Shown here in pieces: positions 47,961 through 59,290 of a stretch of DNA of 64,000 bases (within the stretch, counting starts at the first letter, position 1; the number at the start of each line of letters is the position of its first letter). The notes below the pieces were generated by a model. That model was not told the origin of the DNA, made no database searches, and saw only the letters and a list, made by a program, of their open reading frames with translations. Source of the DNA: Chiua virens (taxonomy: Eukaryota; Basidiomycota; Agaricomycetes; Boletales; Boletaceae); contig JAHNUO010000008.1 in the NCBI GenBank assembly GCA_019787685.1, forward strand, positions 1,116,001-1,180,000, read 5' to 3'. Both the position numbers and the translations under genes were made by a program.

Positions 47961-50900
47961 TGACAATCTCATGGCTTCGGGGCTTCTGAAGCCTGGCTCA
48001 GCTCGGCTTGTGGCCTGTCAAGATTGCAGGCCGGGCTCTAAGCCCCCCCAAGCCCTAAGCAGGGCCCAGCCTGGCCCGGCTTTTGGGGGCTCAGCTTGGC
48101 CAGCTCAGGGCTTTTGGGCTGGGCCACGGAAACACTACTTGTCCCATACCTAGGTCACATCTTCTGTGCAACATTGAACCTTAAATGGTACCCCAAAAGC
48201 TAGAAAATCTCAACAACAGTTGTCCTATGAAAACCCAGACACCCAGACTACTCCCCACCCAAAGCCTACTGACCAATCGCCCTCCTAGACACCATGGCTA
48301 AGATTCTTTCTTCATGTGTAGCAGACAATCTAACATACATAGCAGAATCCCATAACCTCCTCCCGAACACCCACTTCGGAGGCTGCCCTGGATGATCAAC
48401 CGTTGACTTGCTCCACCTCCTCACAAAGTTCACACATGATACATGGGCACACCCGCAAGAAAAATATGTATCAATGCTCTTCCTAGACGTCAAGGCCACC
48501 TTTCCCAGTGTCATAATCCCATGCCTCCTATACAACATGAGAAAACGAGGAATCCCCCAAGAATACACCGATTGGTATGAACAATGCCTAAAAAACTGCT
48601 CAACAATCTTATTGTTCGACGACTACAAATTCAACCCATTCAACATCCCAACAGGCCTAGACCAAGGATGCCCCATCTCACCGGTAGCTTTCCTCTTCTA
48701 CAATGCATCACTAATCAAAATGGCAGACAACAGAAAAGACCAAATTGGCCTAGGATTCATAGACAACACAGCATTCATCGCCTGCGGGAAATCCTTTGAA
48801 GACGCAAACTCAAAACTCAAAACCCTAATGGAAAAGAAGAAGGAGCACTCAAATGGAGCCAGTCACACCATGCCAAATTTGAACTTGACAAAACTGCTCT
48901 AATATGCACAACTCGGACCTGAGTACCAGACGACCAAAACCCAGGAAAAACAAAACCGACACCTCACCCACCACTCACCATCCAAGGCATAAATATCCAA
49001 CCAACCAACACATACAAATTCCTTGGCATTATCATCAACCACGAACTAAGATTTGCTGCATACACCATAGGAAAAGGCACAAAGTATGTACTCACATGCA
49101 AAAGGCTAACCTGACCATCCAAAGGCACCCACGCACAAATGATGAAAAAACTGTATGAAGCAGTAACAGTACCCAAAATCCTATATGCATCTGACGTCTG
49201 GGCAGTCACCCACCTGGAAAAGGGAACTGAATCAAAACAAAGCGGCTGGGGAGCATGTGGCTTCATGAAGAAAATAGAATCCATACAAAGACTCGCCACA
49301 TTAACCATCATGGGTGGCATGCGATCCACAGCCACTGACATCCTATTCGCACATGCTGACCTCCTACCCATCCCAGTACTACTCCGCAAAACCTGCCAAT
49401 GAGCCGTGCTATGAATGGCCATGCTACTGAAAAATCACCCACTCTACAACCATATCATCCAAGCCACACACCAGAGAAAATGCCACAAATCACCACTCCA
49501 CCACCTCTTACGTGCATTCCCACTCAACCCCCGCCAATACGAAACAATACAACAAGCCCGCCTAAGCCCCAAATGGAAACCACCAATAAAAACTGACATC
49601 CAAAGCAAAAATGATGCCATCGATAAGCATCGATAAGGACACCCAATCAGAAAACACACAAGATGTTGTACTCTACTCAGATGGATCAGGACAAAATGGC
49701 AGGATCGGTGGAGCAGCGGTCATGAGACACAATGGACAACAAGTATCCTCTCTATGTTTTGAACTAGGCCCTGACACACACCACACAGTCTACGAAGGTG
49801 AAATAGTCGGTATGATCCTCATGGTTGAACTACTGAAAAACACAAGACATGTATGCTCGGTCTCCCTCGCCTTGGACAACAAAGCAGCCATCCTGTTGGC
49901 CCAAGCCTTCGCCTCCAAGCCAGGGCACTACCTCATCAACATATTCCATGCCAATCTAAAGAAAGCCCTACAAAAACACCAACTACAAAAACTCCCAATA
50001 AGATGGGTACCTGGACACACTGATGCACCAGGAAACAAAGAAGCCAATGACGAAGCAAAAGAAGCTGCAGCCGGAAACACCTCACCCCCTCCTGCCCTTC
50101 CACGATAACTCAGAACCAGGAAAAATCAACTAAAGATGCTACCATGCAGTAAATCCGCCGCCAAACAACACCTGCAAGTGCAAATAAAGCAACTCCACCA
50201 GACGATATTCCAGGAATCCCCAAGAGCGCTGCTGGCCAAAACAATAGACCTGTCCCTTCCATCCAACAAATTTCTCAAACTGACTGCTGACCTCCCTCAC
50301 TGACAGGCATCATTTATCTTCCAAATGTGAACAGGCCACGTTCCCCTCAACATGCACCTATACCGGATCAAGCAGAGCCAGTTCCCCACTTGCCCACACT
50401 GCCCAGAAAAACGAGAAACCATTCCACACTTCATAATCTTCTGCCTGAAATATGCCAAACACCGCAGGAAGCTAAACAACAAACTCCAAGCCAAAGCCCA
50501 AGATATCAGGGCACTGTTCAGTAACCTAAAATATGTCAAACCCCTTCCTTGCATATGCCCATGCCACAAACAGATTCACGGAAACATTCAGTAATCTCAC
50601 CTCCCCAGACACAGACTAACTCCCCCCCCCGCTCCTCCACAGCAATAACACAAACCTGAAAAACAAATGCACCCTCTACTGTCACCACATGACATAACCC
50701 ATCCCATCCTGCCCTTGGTGGATGATGCACCTCAACCTGGCCCACACGCCACACCTGGATCCCCCCAGATCCCATCAAGAGTCAAAGCCTGCAACCAGCC
50801 ACAACCAACCCTTTCCTTTTCTTCTTTGTCTATTTCACACACATGCATACAATAAAATGAAAATACATAGAACTGCCCCAGCCCACAGGCTCACTCACCC

Positions 50901-52392
50901 CCCATGATACGTACTGAGCACCCAAAACTCCCCCCTAGCATACAAAGATTGTAAAAACTGCATGTCACTGTCCAACATAAGGCGTGCGCCTTACTGGACA
51001 ATAAACGAGGATTTTTTTTTAAAAAAAAAAAGGTGGTGGAAGGGCTGAAAGGCGGGAGACCGAGGGGAAGTCCTTGGGGTGGAGGCATTTACATGTATAA
51101 GTGCCAACCATGTCCTTGGTGTTTCCTAAGTTGGTTTCAGGTTCCCATGAGTCATCTGCTATGGAGTACCCTTTCCATCAGATCAGGAACTTGCGGTTCC
51201 ATGGGTTCTTGTTGTGGTTCAAGATCCACTCAATCTCAAATTCTTCTTCACCTGTGATAAGGTCAGGTGGTGGTTTTGGGAAGTTTGGGCTGTGGGTTTC
51301 TGTTTCGTAATAGGGCAATAACAGCAAAGCATGGAAGACCAGGTGGATCTTCCAGGTCTTGGAAAGGCAGAGGTGGTAGGTGAGTGGAGAGAGGACCTCC
51401 ATGATGGTAAAGGGTCCTTCTCAGTGAGATGCGAGTTTTGGGGAAATGAGTTCCTGTTTCAAATTGTGGACTTCCAGCCAAACCTGATCCCCTTTGGAGA
51501 AGGGTTTAAACTTCTTGAAGGAGTGGGCCTTCATGGCTTGGCAAGCTAGTTCGTGGGCAGCAAGGGCTTCATCACAGGCTGCAGATAGGACCTTGAGTCA
51601 ATCTTCTATGGCGGAGAGTTTGGTTTCCGCTATGATAGCAGGCAAGGGTCAGGGTTTGTAACCCATCATCAGGAAGAATGGAGACTTCCCGGTGACGGAG
51701 TGAGGATGGTGGTTATGTGTGAATTTGGCCATAGGGAGTAAGTCAGCCCAGGACACAGGATTGTTTTGGCAATACATGCAGAGGTAGGTCTCAACTTCTT
51801 GGTTGACACACTCAGTTTCGCCATCTGACTGGGGGTGATAGGCAGTGGAGAGAGAGAGGCGATAACCAATGAGGTGTGTGAGTTCTTTAGCGAAGGCGGA
51901 GGCAAATTGCGGTCCATGATCGGAATGATTTTGTCATACAGGCTGAATTGAGTGTAAACCTTGCGGAAAAAAAGGCAGGCTATACCTGCAGAGTCCATGG
52001 TTTTCAAGGTGAGGCAAAGAATTACCCCCTTCGTAAGGCTGTGGTCGACCATGACCATGAGAGAGTTGTAGCCCTCTGCAGAGACAAGGAGATCCATGAT
52101 GAGGTCAACAGAAATATTCTGGAATGGGCGGGAGCATGTGGAGGGGATTGGGGAGAGCAGAGGCGTGGTTGGGTGTGTGTTGACCTTCTGCTGCTGGCAG
52201 GCAGCGCAACTGGAGATGTAGGAGCAGACAAAGGAGGTGAGGCCGGGCCACCAGAATTTGGCAGCAACCAGCTGGTGGGTTTTCAAGAAGCCAGGATGGC
52301 CAGCAGAGTGGGAGTCATGGTGTTGGGCAATGATTTGCTGCCGGAGGTTGAGGTCGGGGGGAACATAGACACAGCCCTGATATGTCAGGATG

Positions 52393-53145
52393 TGTTATGA
52401 TAGTCCCAGGTAGGGCCTAGCATAGACGCAAAAGCGCTAAGTACCAAGCAGCTGCGATAACTCAAATAACCACCACTTGATACATGGCACACTGAAGAGT
52501 TCAAGGTGGGTTACTGGTCAGCAGATTGCTACCAGTGAGACGAGTTAGAACTCAGGTGTTGCTGAGAGTGTCCTTTTGGGAATCTATACCTGAAGGACAG
52601 AAGACTTTCCCTTGTGATCAGGGTGGACTGAGGAGCTGGTCATTGGTCGCAGCGACAAAGGTTGGCTTAGCTTAAGCCCACAGAGGAGCAGTGATACTAG
52701 CTGGATTGCATAGATCAAGACTGAGGTACAGGAGTATCACTGCAAGGTATTTATACTATGAGAGTGGTGCATGGACCAGGGGTCCAAAAGGGGTGGCCAG
52801 GAAGAGTGGAATAGTCAAAGGGCCAAAAGAGTCGTGTGGGGCAGGAGCTCTGGATGGACAAAAGTATAAAAGGTAAATGTGGAAGCTGTCAGGAATGACA
52901 GCAGAAACGAAGAAGATCCCTAATGGATCAAGGAAGCAGAAGAAAGGAAGCATTGATGGAACAGTGGGTTGAGCTAGAGTCGCGTAATCAGATGGAAGAG
53001 GAAAGAGGTAAATGGGACAGAGGGTTAAGCCCTTGCTGAGTAATCCAAGACAAGGGTAAGCCTTGCGGATTGAACGTAGGAGGTACCTGTAGTACTGAGC
53101 ATAGTAAAAGCAAAGTAAAAGCGAAAGAAAAGATGAATTGTAACA
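52393..53145 (-). mobile_element. Solo LTR, family A (753 bp), TSD GGATG
   Basis: Runs from TGTTATGATAG to TTGTAACA, with perfect TSD GGATG at 52388-52392 and 53146-53150. Closest to 1334-2085 (shared CCCTTGTGATC.GGGTGGAC block). It splits Gypsy pol just before the integrase zinc region. Confidence 0.92.
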
Positions 53146-54007
53146 GGATGCCAGCATCATATTTCCAATCAGAGAGGTGGGCATGGAAGGAGGACAGAAG
53201 GCTGCCATCCATAGTGTTTAGGGTGTCAAGGATGAGGGGGTCCTCAGCCAATGACTTGGCGATGAGACCCAGTGAAAAATGGTCCGATGGAGGTCATGGC
53301 ACAGCCATGAAGGTGTACTGAATAGAGTAGAATTCGTATGGATAGAAAATGGCAGGAATGGTAGATGATTTGCCTACCCATATGACCCACAATCGACTCG
53401 TGTAACTCACATCGTCTCCATTGATATCCATAGAATCTAAGAAGAGGAAAATCTCACCCGAGTGCAGTCGTATCAACTCGTATATAGTCTCACAATTTCC
53501 ATAGATCCATATTAGATATTGCTTTCCTTGATCCCTGTATACTGAAAACAAGTCAATTATACCCCAACACAAGCATATGTATCTAGGCTCCTCTACTCAT
53601 ATTCCGTATACCCCCATCTACCCAGTTCCTGCTCCGCCTCACCTACTCATATCCCCTCGCATCTACTCTCTTCCACCCCACTCTGTTCCCTGTTCCACCT
53701 ACTCGTATCCTGTCACATCTACTCCCCCTCTCCTCCCCCATCTCTTCTAGTATAAAGTCCCTTGTGTGAGTACTGTGACGACTTCAATGGTATATGCGGT
53801 CCATCCGTTCGTTGTGATCTAAAACCTGCACAATTAGTAGGTAAAATATCGGATGTTACTACACTTACAAGAGTATTACATTCATCCTCATATTGCTGAG
53901 AACACGATCAGTAAATAGTACTGATTTTTCGGATATAACTTACCTTCTTGCGGACATCCGGGAGAGCCTTCCAGTATGCCGCAAACTCCAGGCCCATACC
54001 ACTTGGG

Positions 54008-54745
54008 TTAACCTTTGCAAGCCAATGATAAGCACACAGTGTACTGAAACAGAGTGAGTAAATACAGGAAGACAACGTAAGATTCACGGTACCGTGCGGT
54101 CTTCCTCTTGTGTGGTTGCCAGCTTCCGCCAGGCACCGTGGGCACTGCTACTATGGGACTCGGCATGGCTGGTGCTGGCGCTGCTGGAACTGTCTGTGCC
54201 ATTGCCCCTTCTAACGGGGCTGATTCATCCACTATAGTAGGCACTGTTAGCTTGAATGTGCCTGGAACTGTGGATGTCGTTGATGTGTCTGAGTCCCCTG
54301 TGGTATGTGGTGCTGGCATGGATGCTGGTGCAGGTGTGATGGATGTCCTGCTGGTGGTGGGAGGGTATGGTGCCGTGGTTCTTGGTTCCATGCTGGTCAC
54401 CACTGAGGACATCACGATGGTGGGAGGTTGCGCCGGGCCCAGTGGGGTGATTCCTGCTGTTGCGCTGGTGGTGGGAGGGCGTGGTGCTGTGGTTCCTGGT
54501 TCCACGCTGGTCGCCGCTGAAGACATCGTGACGGTGATGGGAGGTTGGGATGTCATTGGCATCTTCATCCCTGGTATCCCTGGTATCACACTGGTCGCTG
54601 CTGAAGATAGTGTCACAGTTGTGGTGGTCCGAGTCTGGGTGGCAGGTCGCGTCTGCACTGAGTTGGGTGCTGTAGCAGCGCTCCTAGATTTCTCTTTACC
54701 CTTCCGGAGAGTTGCCCTAGGTTGAATACAACAAATTGAAATCAA
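54008..54745 (-). CDS. Low-complexity Thr/Pro-rich ORF of the Plavaka-like element
   Basis: 245 codons, dominated by imperfect repeats of about 24 residues with TVTMSSAATSVEPGTTAPRPP-like content, ending with a hydrophobic tail. It follows the accessory gene at 54945-55523 in the same direction and probably forms its later exon(s). No domain recognised. It could be a spacer region rather than a separate protein. Confidence 0.4.
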   Translation of the reverse strand: MISICCIQPRATLRKGKEKSRSAATAPNSVQTRPATQTRTTTTVTLSSAATSVIPGIPGMKMPMTSQPPITVTMSSAATSVEPGTTAPRPPTTSATAGITPLGPAQPPTIVMSSVVTSMEPRTTAPYPPTTSRTSITPAPASMPAPHTTGDSDTSTTSTVPGTFKLTVPTIVDESAPLEGAMAQTVPAAPAPAMPSPIVAVPTVPGGSWQPHKRKTARYRESYVVFLYLLTLFQYTVCLSLACKG

Positions 54746-54944
54746 GTGTGCAACCAGAGAGAAATAGTAATGAGGCTTACAGTGGGTTTTTGACGGTCAC
54801 AATGGGCAACTCTGAGTCCAGCTCCTCCATGGGCAACAGAGGGGACTCAGACACAATAGCTAATTCAACCGGTTTGGTCATCTGCAGCATGATCAACTCC
54901 GGGTCACTGGCGTGTTCGAATGTAGAGTTACTTGTCGAGGTTTC

Positions 54945-55523
54945 TCACATGCCATGACTGGTTGAACCCAAATTGTCCGATTCTACGTCCTCTATCGGGC
55001 TGGATTCCATCTTGATACATTTGCTTTCTGGCTCCATTGAATCACATTCAGGTTTGACCCAACATTTCACGAATGTCTGTGCCCACGATGAATACCTTGC
55101 TATTGCGACGGCTTCAGCTTTCCAGTTGTTCGCACACAAGCACAGCTGTGGGTAGTGGAAGGACACCTCCATATAGAACCTCGACTTTTCCTCGTCTGTG
55201 GCAGTACCCCAAGTCTCCGGTGCCACACCATACCTTTTGAAGGAATGCCAGATACTCCGCATCTTCTTGAGCATTGCTGCAACAGTCTCCTTGCTGAGTA
55301 AATTGCCATGCTCGTCCTCAAGCCAAAGAAGACTTGTCAGTGAGTCATCTTCTGAGTCCTTTTTCCGAGTGCGTGGCGCTCCTTGCATCTTTGCATTTGA
55401 CTTTTCAAGCTTCTCCCAGCGTCTGTACTTGGCTTGAGTCCAGAACCGAACACAAGGATAGTCTTGTTTGTTTAACGGAGGTAATGGAGGTGGAGGGGGC
55501 AGTAGCCCGCAAGCGGTGGTCAC
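54945..55523 (-). CDS. Accessory protein of the Plavaka-like element (conserved fungal repeat protein)
   Basis: 193 codons: a Pro-rich start (LLPPPPPLPPLNKQDYPCV), then RFWTQAKYRRWEK, a charged linker, EDEHGNLLSKETVAAMLKKM, APETWGTATDEEKSRFY and LCLCANNWKAEAVAIARYSSW. The order YP.V.FW / G..P.TWG / F.LCANNWK matches a family I remember as frequent in agaricomycete genomes next to transposases, without an assigned function. It lies downstream of the transposase on the same strand. The frame is intact here, unlike the transposase. A DNA-binding partner for the transposase is a guess. Confidence 0.55.
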   Translation of the reverse strand: MTTACGLLPPPPPLPPLNKQDYPCVRFWTQAKYRRWEKLEKSNAKMQGAPRTRKKDSEDDSLTSLLWLEDEHGNLLSKETVAAMLKKMRSIWHSFKRYGVAPETWGTATDEEKSRFYMEVSFHYPQLCLCANNWKAEAVAIARYSSWAQTFVKCWVKPECDSMEPESKCIKMESSPIEDVESDNLGSTSHGM

Positions 55524-56785
55524 AGTACCAGAGTGTGAGACGGAGATTTGAACCAGGTTCGTGGCAGTAGGATCAGATGAAACATGGAGGACGCTCGTAA
55601 GTCAATTGAATGCCTCCCTTCAGGTTGTGAATCCGTGCCATATGTGGCATATATGTGCCAAAAAACAAAAACCACTCATAGCATGCTTTCGCAGTCTTCA
55701 ATGTCTGGTTCTCGGCTTGCAACTGTGCAATCATAGCCTGAAGCAACTGGATCTGGATCTGTGGGTCATACTGGTGATGCTATTTGGCATACGCTCGACG
55801 CTATGGAGATGATACAAGAAGAAATACGTACTTGGTTCGTGGGCAACGTTTGCTCAAAATGAAGTGAGCCCGGCATCAGCCCAATGTGACCTTTGCCAAG
55901 ATGGGGCTCGGACAAGAAATTGATAGAACTTGAATTCCATGTGCTTGTCATTACCATTGGTGGTGGTGGGCTAAAGCAATCTGTAAAAATGGATGAAGAG
56001 GCACTAAAAGACGTGTTGAAACCTGGAGTAGATGCGTTGAAAGCTGGTGTAGACATAGGGGGCAGATGTCGTACTAGGGTGTAGGACTAGTTTAACGTTG
56101 ATTTGGACTCCGCAAATAACATTGATATCAATCTTTGCTAGTACCATACCGACACCTGGAACATGGTCAACACTGATATAACCCACATCCTTGGTGACCC
56201 CACCCCCAAAGTCGACACTGATCCCAACAACATTGCTGTCTTCAGATTATGCGGTGTCACACAAGAATGGTCGACGTACTCGTGTACCATCAATCCAGCT
56301 AAACCAGGCCCTGTGGTATGTTTCGTGTGCTCAATATGATTTCATTACTAACTCAGATAAGACGGTTGTACTTGATATCAGTAAACTTCCAACTGCTCCA
56401 CCTATTGATTCCGATGTCACTATGACCAAAAGGTACGCATATAATTAGCACACCCAAGTCCCATTTCACTGAAACTGTACTATCTAACCACTAGTGACAT
56501 CACTGACTCTATGACTGAGTTCAATTCTGAGAACTCCACTTGTATTGTGCAAGCGCACCCTTCGATCTACCTCCGGCCTACAGTACCACTCAAGCCTGCA
56601 TACGTTTGCATTCTCAAAGACTATGAGTACAACTACTTGACAAAGAAGACCAAAACAATCGAGCTCCCACTGTTTGTCCCCGACTTGCTGGCGGATGAGA
56701 ACATTCAAGTTGAGGAAGAAACAAGGGAGACAACTCAGAAGTGAACTCGAATTGATGCTTAGAACCTCTGTACTGTATGAACCTA
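55524..56785. other. Interior of the Plavaka-like element without a clear gene
   Basis: Short frames on both strands (e.g. plus 56191-56448 and 56511-56744, the latter with STCIVQAHPSIYLRPTVPLK). Two CAGGTACCGT-like splice junction candidates exist, but no consistent gene or family could be assigned. Confidence 0.3.
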
Positions 56786-59290
56786 TTACTCTCTGCTGTT
56801 GTACATATCGTCGTCATCACCGTCATTGTCTGGGTCATTTATCTCTGGGTGATTGTAAGCGCTGTCAAGCCTACTCATATCGACTAGAAAATAATGTTGT
56901 CCTTGCTCACTGCCACCACTCGCAAGTATGTTGAATTGGTGTGGTACCATCCCGACAACTGAAATGATGTTCTTGACATGCACAAAAGTGAGACTTGGTT
57001 CGCCGAGGAATTGACATGCCTTGACCGTTCCATATGACAATGGATCGAGATCGGGGTCGAAAGGTGTGAATAGATAGACGTAAGCAGCATTTATGAATTC
57101 CCATTGTTCTTCCTGATTTGGTGACTGAGCATCTTCGGAATCGACATGGACAGCAAGTTGTGTGAAGTACTGAACTTCAGCAGCTCAACATGTGTGGCCA
57201 TCGAGTGTGATCTGTAGTTATACTTGTGAGGGAGAGGTTCAAATAAAACTATGTACATTACCTTTACATGACGTGAAATGTGTTGATCACTGCCCAGTGA
57301 TTTCTGTTTCTCAGTCCATGCCAATCGTGCGATCTGGCCATTAGGAAGATGGAGGCGAGCCCATCGCCAGAATCGTGTGGGGGCAGGTTTTTGCAGGAAT
57401 TGGGCCATTGCCTCACGTTCACGATCAGAAGGTTCAATAGGGCAGCAGTCGGATTTACATAAGAGGACATAGCTGTTGCCAATATCCTCAGAGCCTCGAG
57501 GAGGAGATTGGCTGGTTGAGTTGAATTGTGGAAACAGCGCAATTAGGGCATTGGTTTGACATCATTGAATACCCTGCTGTGCAAGATTTAAGAAAGGGTC
57601 AGATGGTTGGCGGATCTCGCATCCAAGGTTGCCAATCGTCCGCTCCATGGTCCATTGTGATGAGCAGATGGGTGCACCAACACGTGTTGCTTCGAGTGCA
57701 AGGTGGTTGGTAAGATGGACACAAGGCCAAACAAAGTGGATTCGATCAACATGACGCTGGTAGTACAGCAGCTCGAACTCCTCTTCCCACTCTGAAAACC
57801 ACTGACAGGCTTGTTTGATGTCTTCAGGTGTGATGTCATGCTGTGACATGATCCGGAGAGCTGCGGCAAACTTGCAAAAGTTTTGCCAGTGGTCACAAGG
57901 TAGAACATCGTAGAGGAGACCAGGGGAGAGATGATACAACCACGTTATAAACTCGCGTGCCTTGTAGAATGAGTTTATTTTTTCGGCAGGATTACGAGAA
58001 GCGACGTCAAAGTACCCAGGGAGGTGCTGCTTGCACGCAGCAACAGTGCAGCCATGTTCTTCCCATGTTGCATCAATGAGAACCTTCCAGGGCCATGTGG
58101 TTTGGCTATCCATGCGATCATCACAGGCCATGGAACCACGCCAAAGGTCAACAAAAAGTGAGGCCATGTTGGCGCCAGCATAGTGCATGATTTCAGAGGA
58201 AAAGCATTCTGGGATGCCCAAGATCTTCCCAGGCTATAATCCGAGCAAGATGCTTGGCCCCATGATACCAGTCTCGAGGCAACACTCTTCATATTGTCGC
58301 TTGTGTAATGATGACATCAAGTACTTGAGATTCATGATGTACTCATAAGATGTGCCTGCTCCAATATCGTAGGGGCTGACGTCGTGATCTGATAGAGCGA
58401 TGGGACAGTCAATTCTGGATAACATTTTTGAACCGCATGACGGATCTTTTTGTACGTACCTTGGGAGGAGTGCTCAAGTGCAAGAAACATGTTGAGGGCA
58501 AGTTTGATAGTGGGATCAGTGATTTCACTGGCAGGTGAGGATTGCGGCGGATTATGAAGGCGGTGAAGAGCATCTCCAGATAACCCTCCAAGATCGTCTA
58601 ATGTTGCATTTTGTAGCAGTCGAATGAATGCCATATCCCATCTAAGGAATTCGAGATTTGTATTTTCCTCAAGCTGAGCAAGGTCAAGGTGGTGGAGAGC
58701 GGTGTGAGGGGGATGCAAGGGCCTCAGATTTGTCACCCGGATACCACGATTAGACTGATCAGGTCCTTCTTCCTCGGAGTGCTCTATATTATTTCTATTC
58801 CCTGTGTCTGAGTCCAAGTCGTTGTTTGCAGGTCCAGGATCGTGACCACCATCATCATCGAAATCAAAGTCATCACTGTGACTATCATCGGGAGAGTCTG
58901 ACTGATCCCTACAGGTAAGAATATACACTAACACTGAAAAAATATTATGCACATCATCTTGTATCTGTCGTCGTTGTGTGGGGTGACGAGCTTCTGTTTC
59001 GTCTTCCTCTGTGAGGGGCCGACGTATACCAGATGTAGCCAAAGATCCAGAAAACTGCGCTTGAAACTGGTTGGACAAATGGGCCTGTCATATCGCTTGT
59101 CTTTCCCCTTCTGTCGTCGCATGTTGTAAGTGTCGATACCATGTCCGTTCTGATTTGAGACGTTTCCGACGTCCTTTGCAATACTTGAGACAGACACACC
59201 ACCATTCCCTCTGCAAGTCCATGGAGAGATAGCTGATCGGGACGGCTGGTTTGTGTGATAAAGAACATATATTGTCGTCATAGAGTATAC
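56786..59290 (-). pseudogene. Plavaka/Tnp2-like transposase, frameshifted with probable core deletion
   Basis: From right to left: a Cys/His N-terminus (CVCLKYC...TWYRHLQH), frameshift, acidic region (DSHSDDFDFDDDGGHD) and a helical block to 58332. Then comes a poorly readable stretch where the Tnp2 catalytic core should lie, far too short for it. The C-terminal half is clear: ADIMHYAG-type start (MHYAGANMASLFVDLWRG), RNPAEKINSFYKAREF, LSPGLLYDVLPCDHW, EFELLYYQRHVDRIHF and SSQWTMERTIGNLGCEIRQP, continuing after 57560 with LPNGQIARLAWTEKQ and ending near 56786 with an acidic tail. Frameshifts separate these pieces. Non-autonomous. Confidence 0.7.

Larger units (their letters stand above)
45269..48137. 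mobile_element. Non-autonomous hAT-like element with long GC-rich inverted ends, 8-bp TSD
   Basis: TSDs CTCGTCCC (45261-45268) and CTTGTCCC (48138-48145) differ at one base. Ends TAGTGATTCCATGGCCCGGCC and revcomp TAGTGTTTCCGTGGCCCAGCC match at 18 of 21, and GC-rich similarity continues for well over 100 bp. Both arms then contain minisatellite-like, oppositely oriented GGTGAGG/CCTCACC and GACAAC/GTTGTC repeats, a foldback layout. It contains a solo LTR and a MITE; about 1.8 kb is its own. No transposase. It lies inside LINE reverse transcriptase. Confidence 0.8.
43737..50620 (+). pseudogene. LINE ORF2: APE endonuclease, reverse transcriptase, RNase H, C-terminal Cys/His motif
   Basis: Starts near MKIKIWQQNLNKS; AIQEPAIN and MLGDFNHHHPMWDN are endonuclease motifs, broken by stops at 44150 and 44585. 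A linker and the RT start (IKKLSPYKAPGPNRV) run to 45260, where the hAT-like element is inserted. RT resumes after 48145 with PIALLDTMAKIL, MLFLDVKATFPSV (first catalytic Asp), LDQGCPISP and GLGFIDNTAF, where the usual Asp pair is degenerate. After several frameshifts RNase H appears (VLYSDGSGQNGRIGGAA, YEGEIVGM, ALDNKAAIL, WVPGHTDAPGN), then CPHCPEKRETIPHFIIFC. Domain order matches Tad/I-group LINEs. Not functional. Confidence 0.8.
38433..51031 (+). mobile_element. Tad/I-like LINE with nested insertions, 12-bp TSD
   Basis: Flanked by GGTGGTGGAAGG at 38421-38432 and 51032-51043, and ends in a T-run then an A-run (51011-51031). After subtracting the solo LTR (39896-42658), the MITE (42861-43233) and the hAT-like element (45269-48137) with one TSD copy each, about 6.57 kb remain, a full-length LINE. 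It encodes ORF1 with zinc knuckles and ORF2 with APE endonuclease, reverse transcriptase, RNase H and a C-terminal Cys/His motif. Many stops and frameshifts make it inactive. Confidence 0.88.

Noticed and set aside
53070..53321. Plus frame ending PSEKWSDGGHGTAMKV as a gene
   Set aside because: It is the left terminal inverted repeat of the Plavaka-like element read through the neighbouring LTR end.
54108..54725. 205-codon Gly/Val/Ala-rich plus frame
   Set aside because: Complement of the Thr/Pro-rich repeat frame on the minus strand, which lies downstream of and parallel to the element's other genes.
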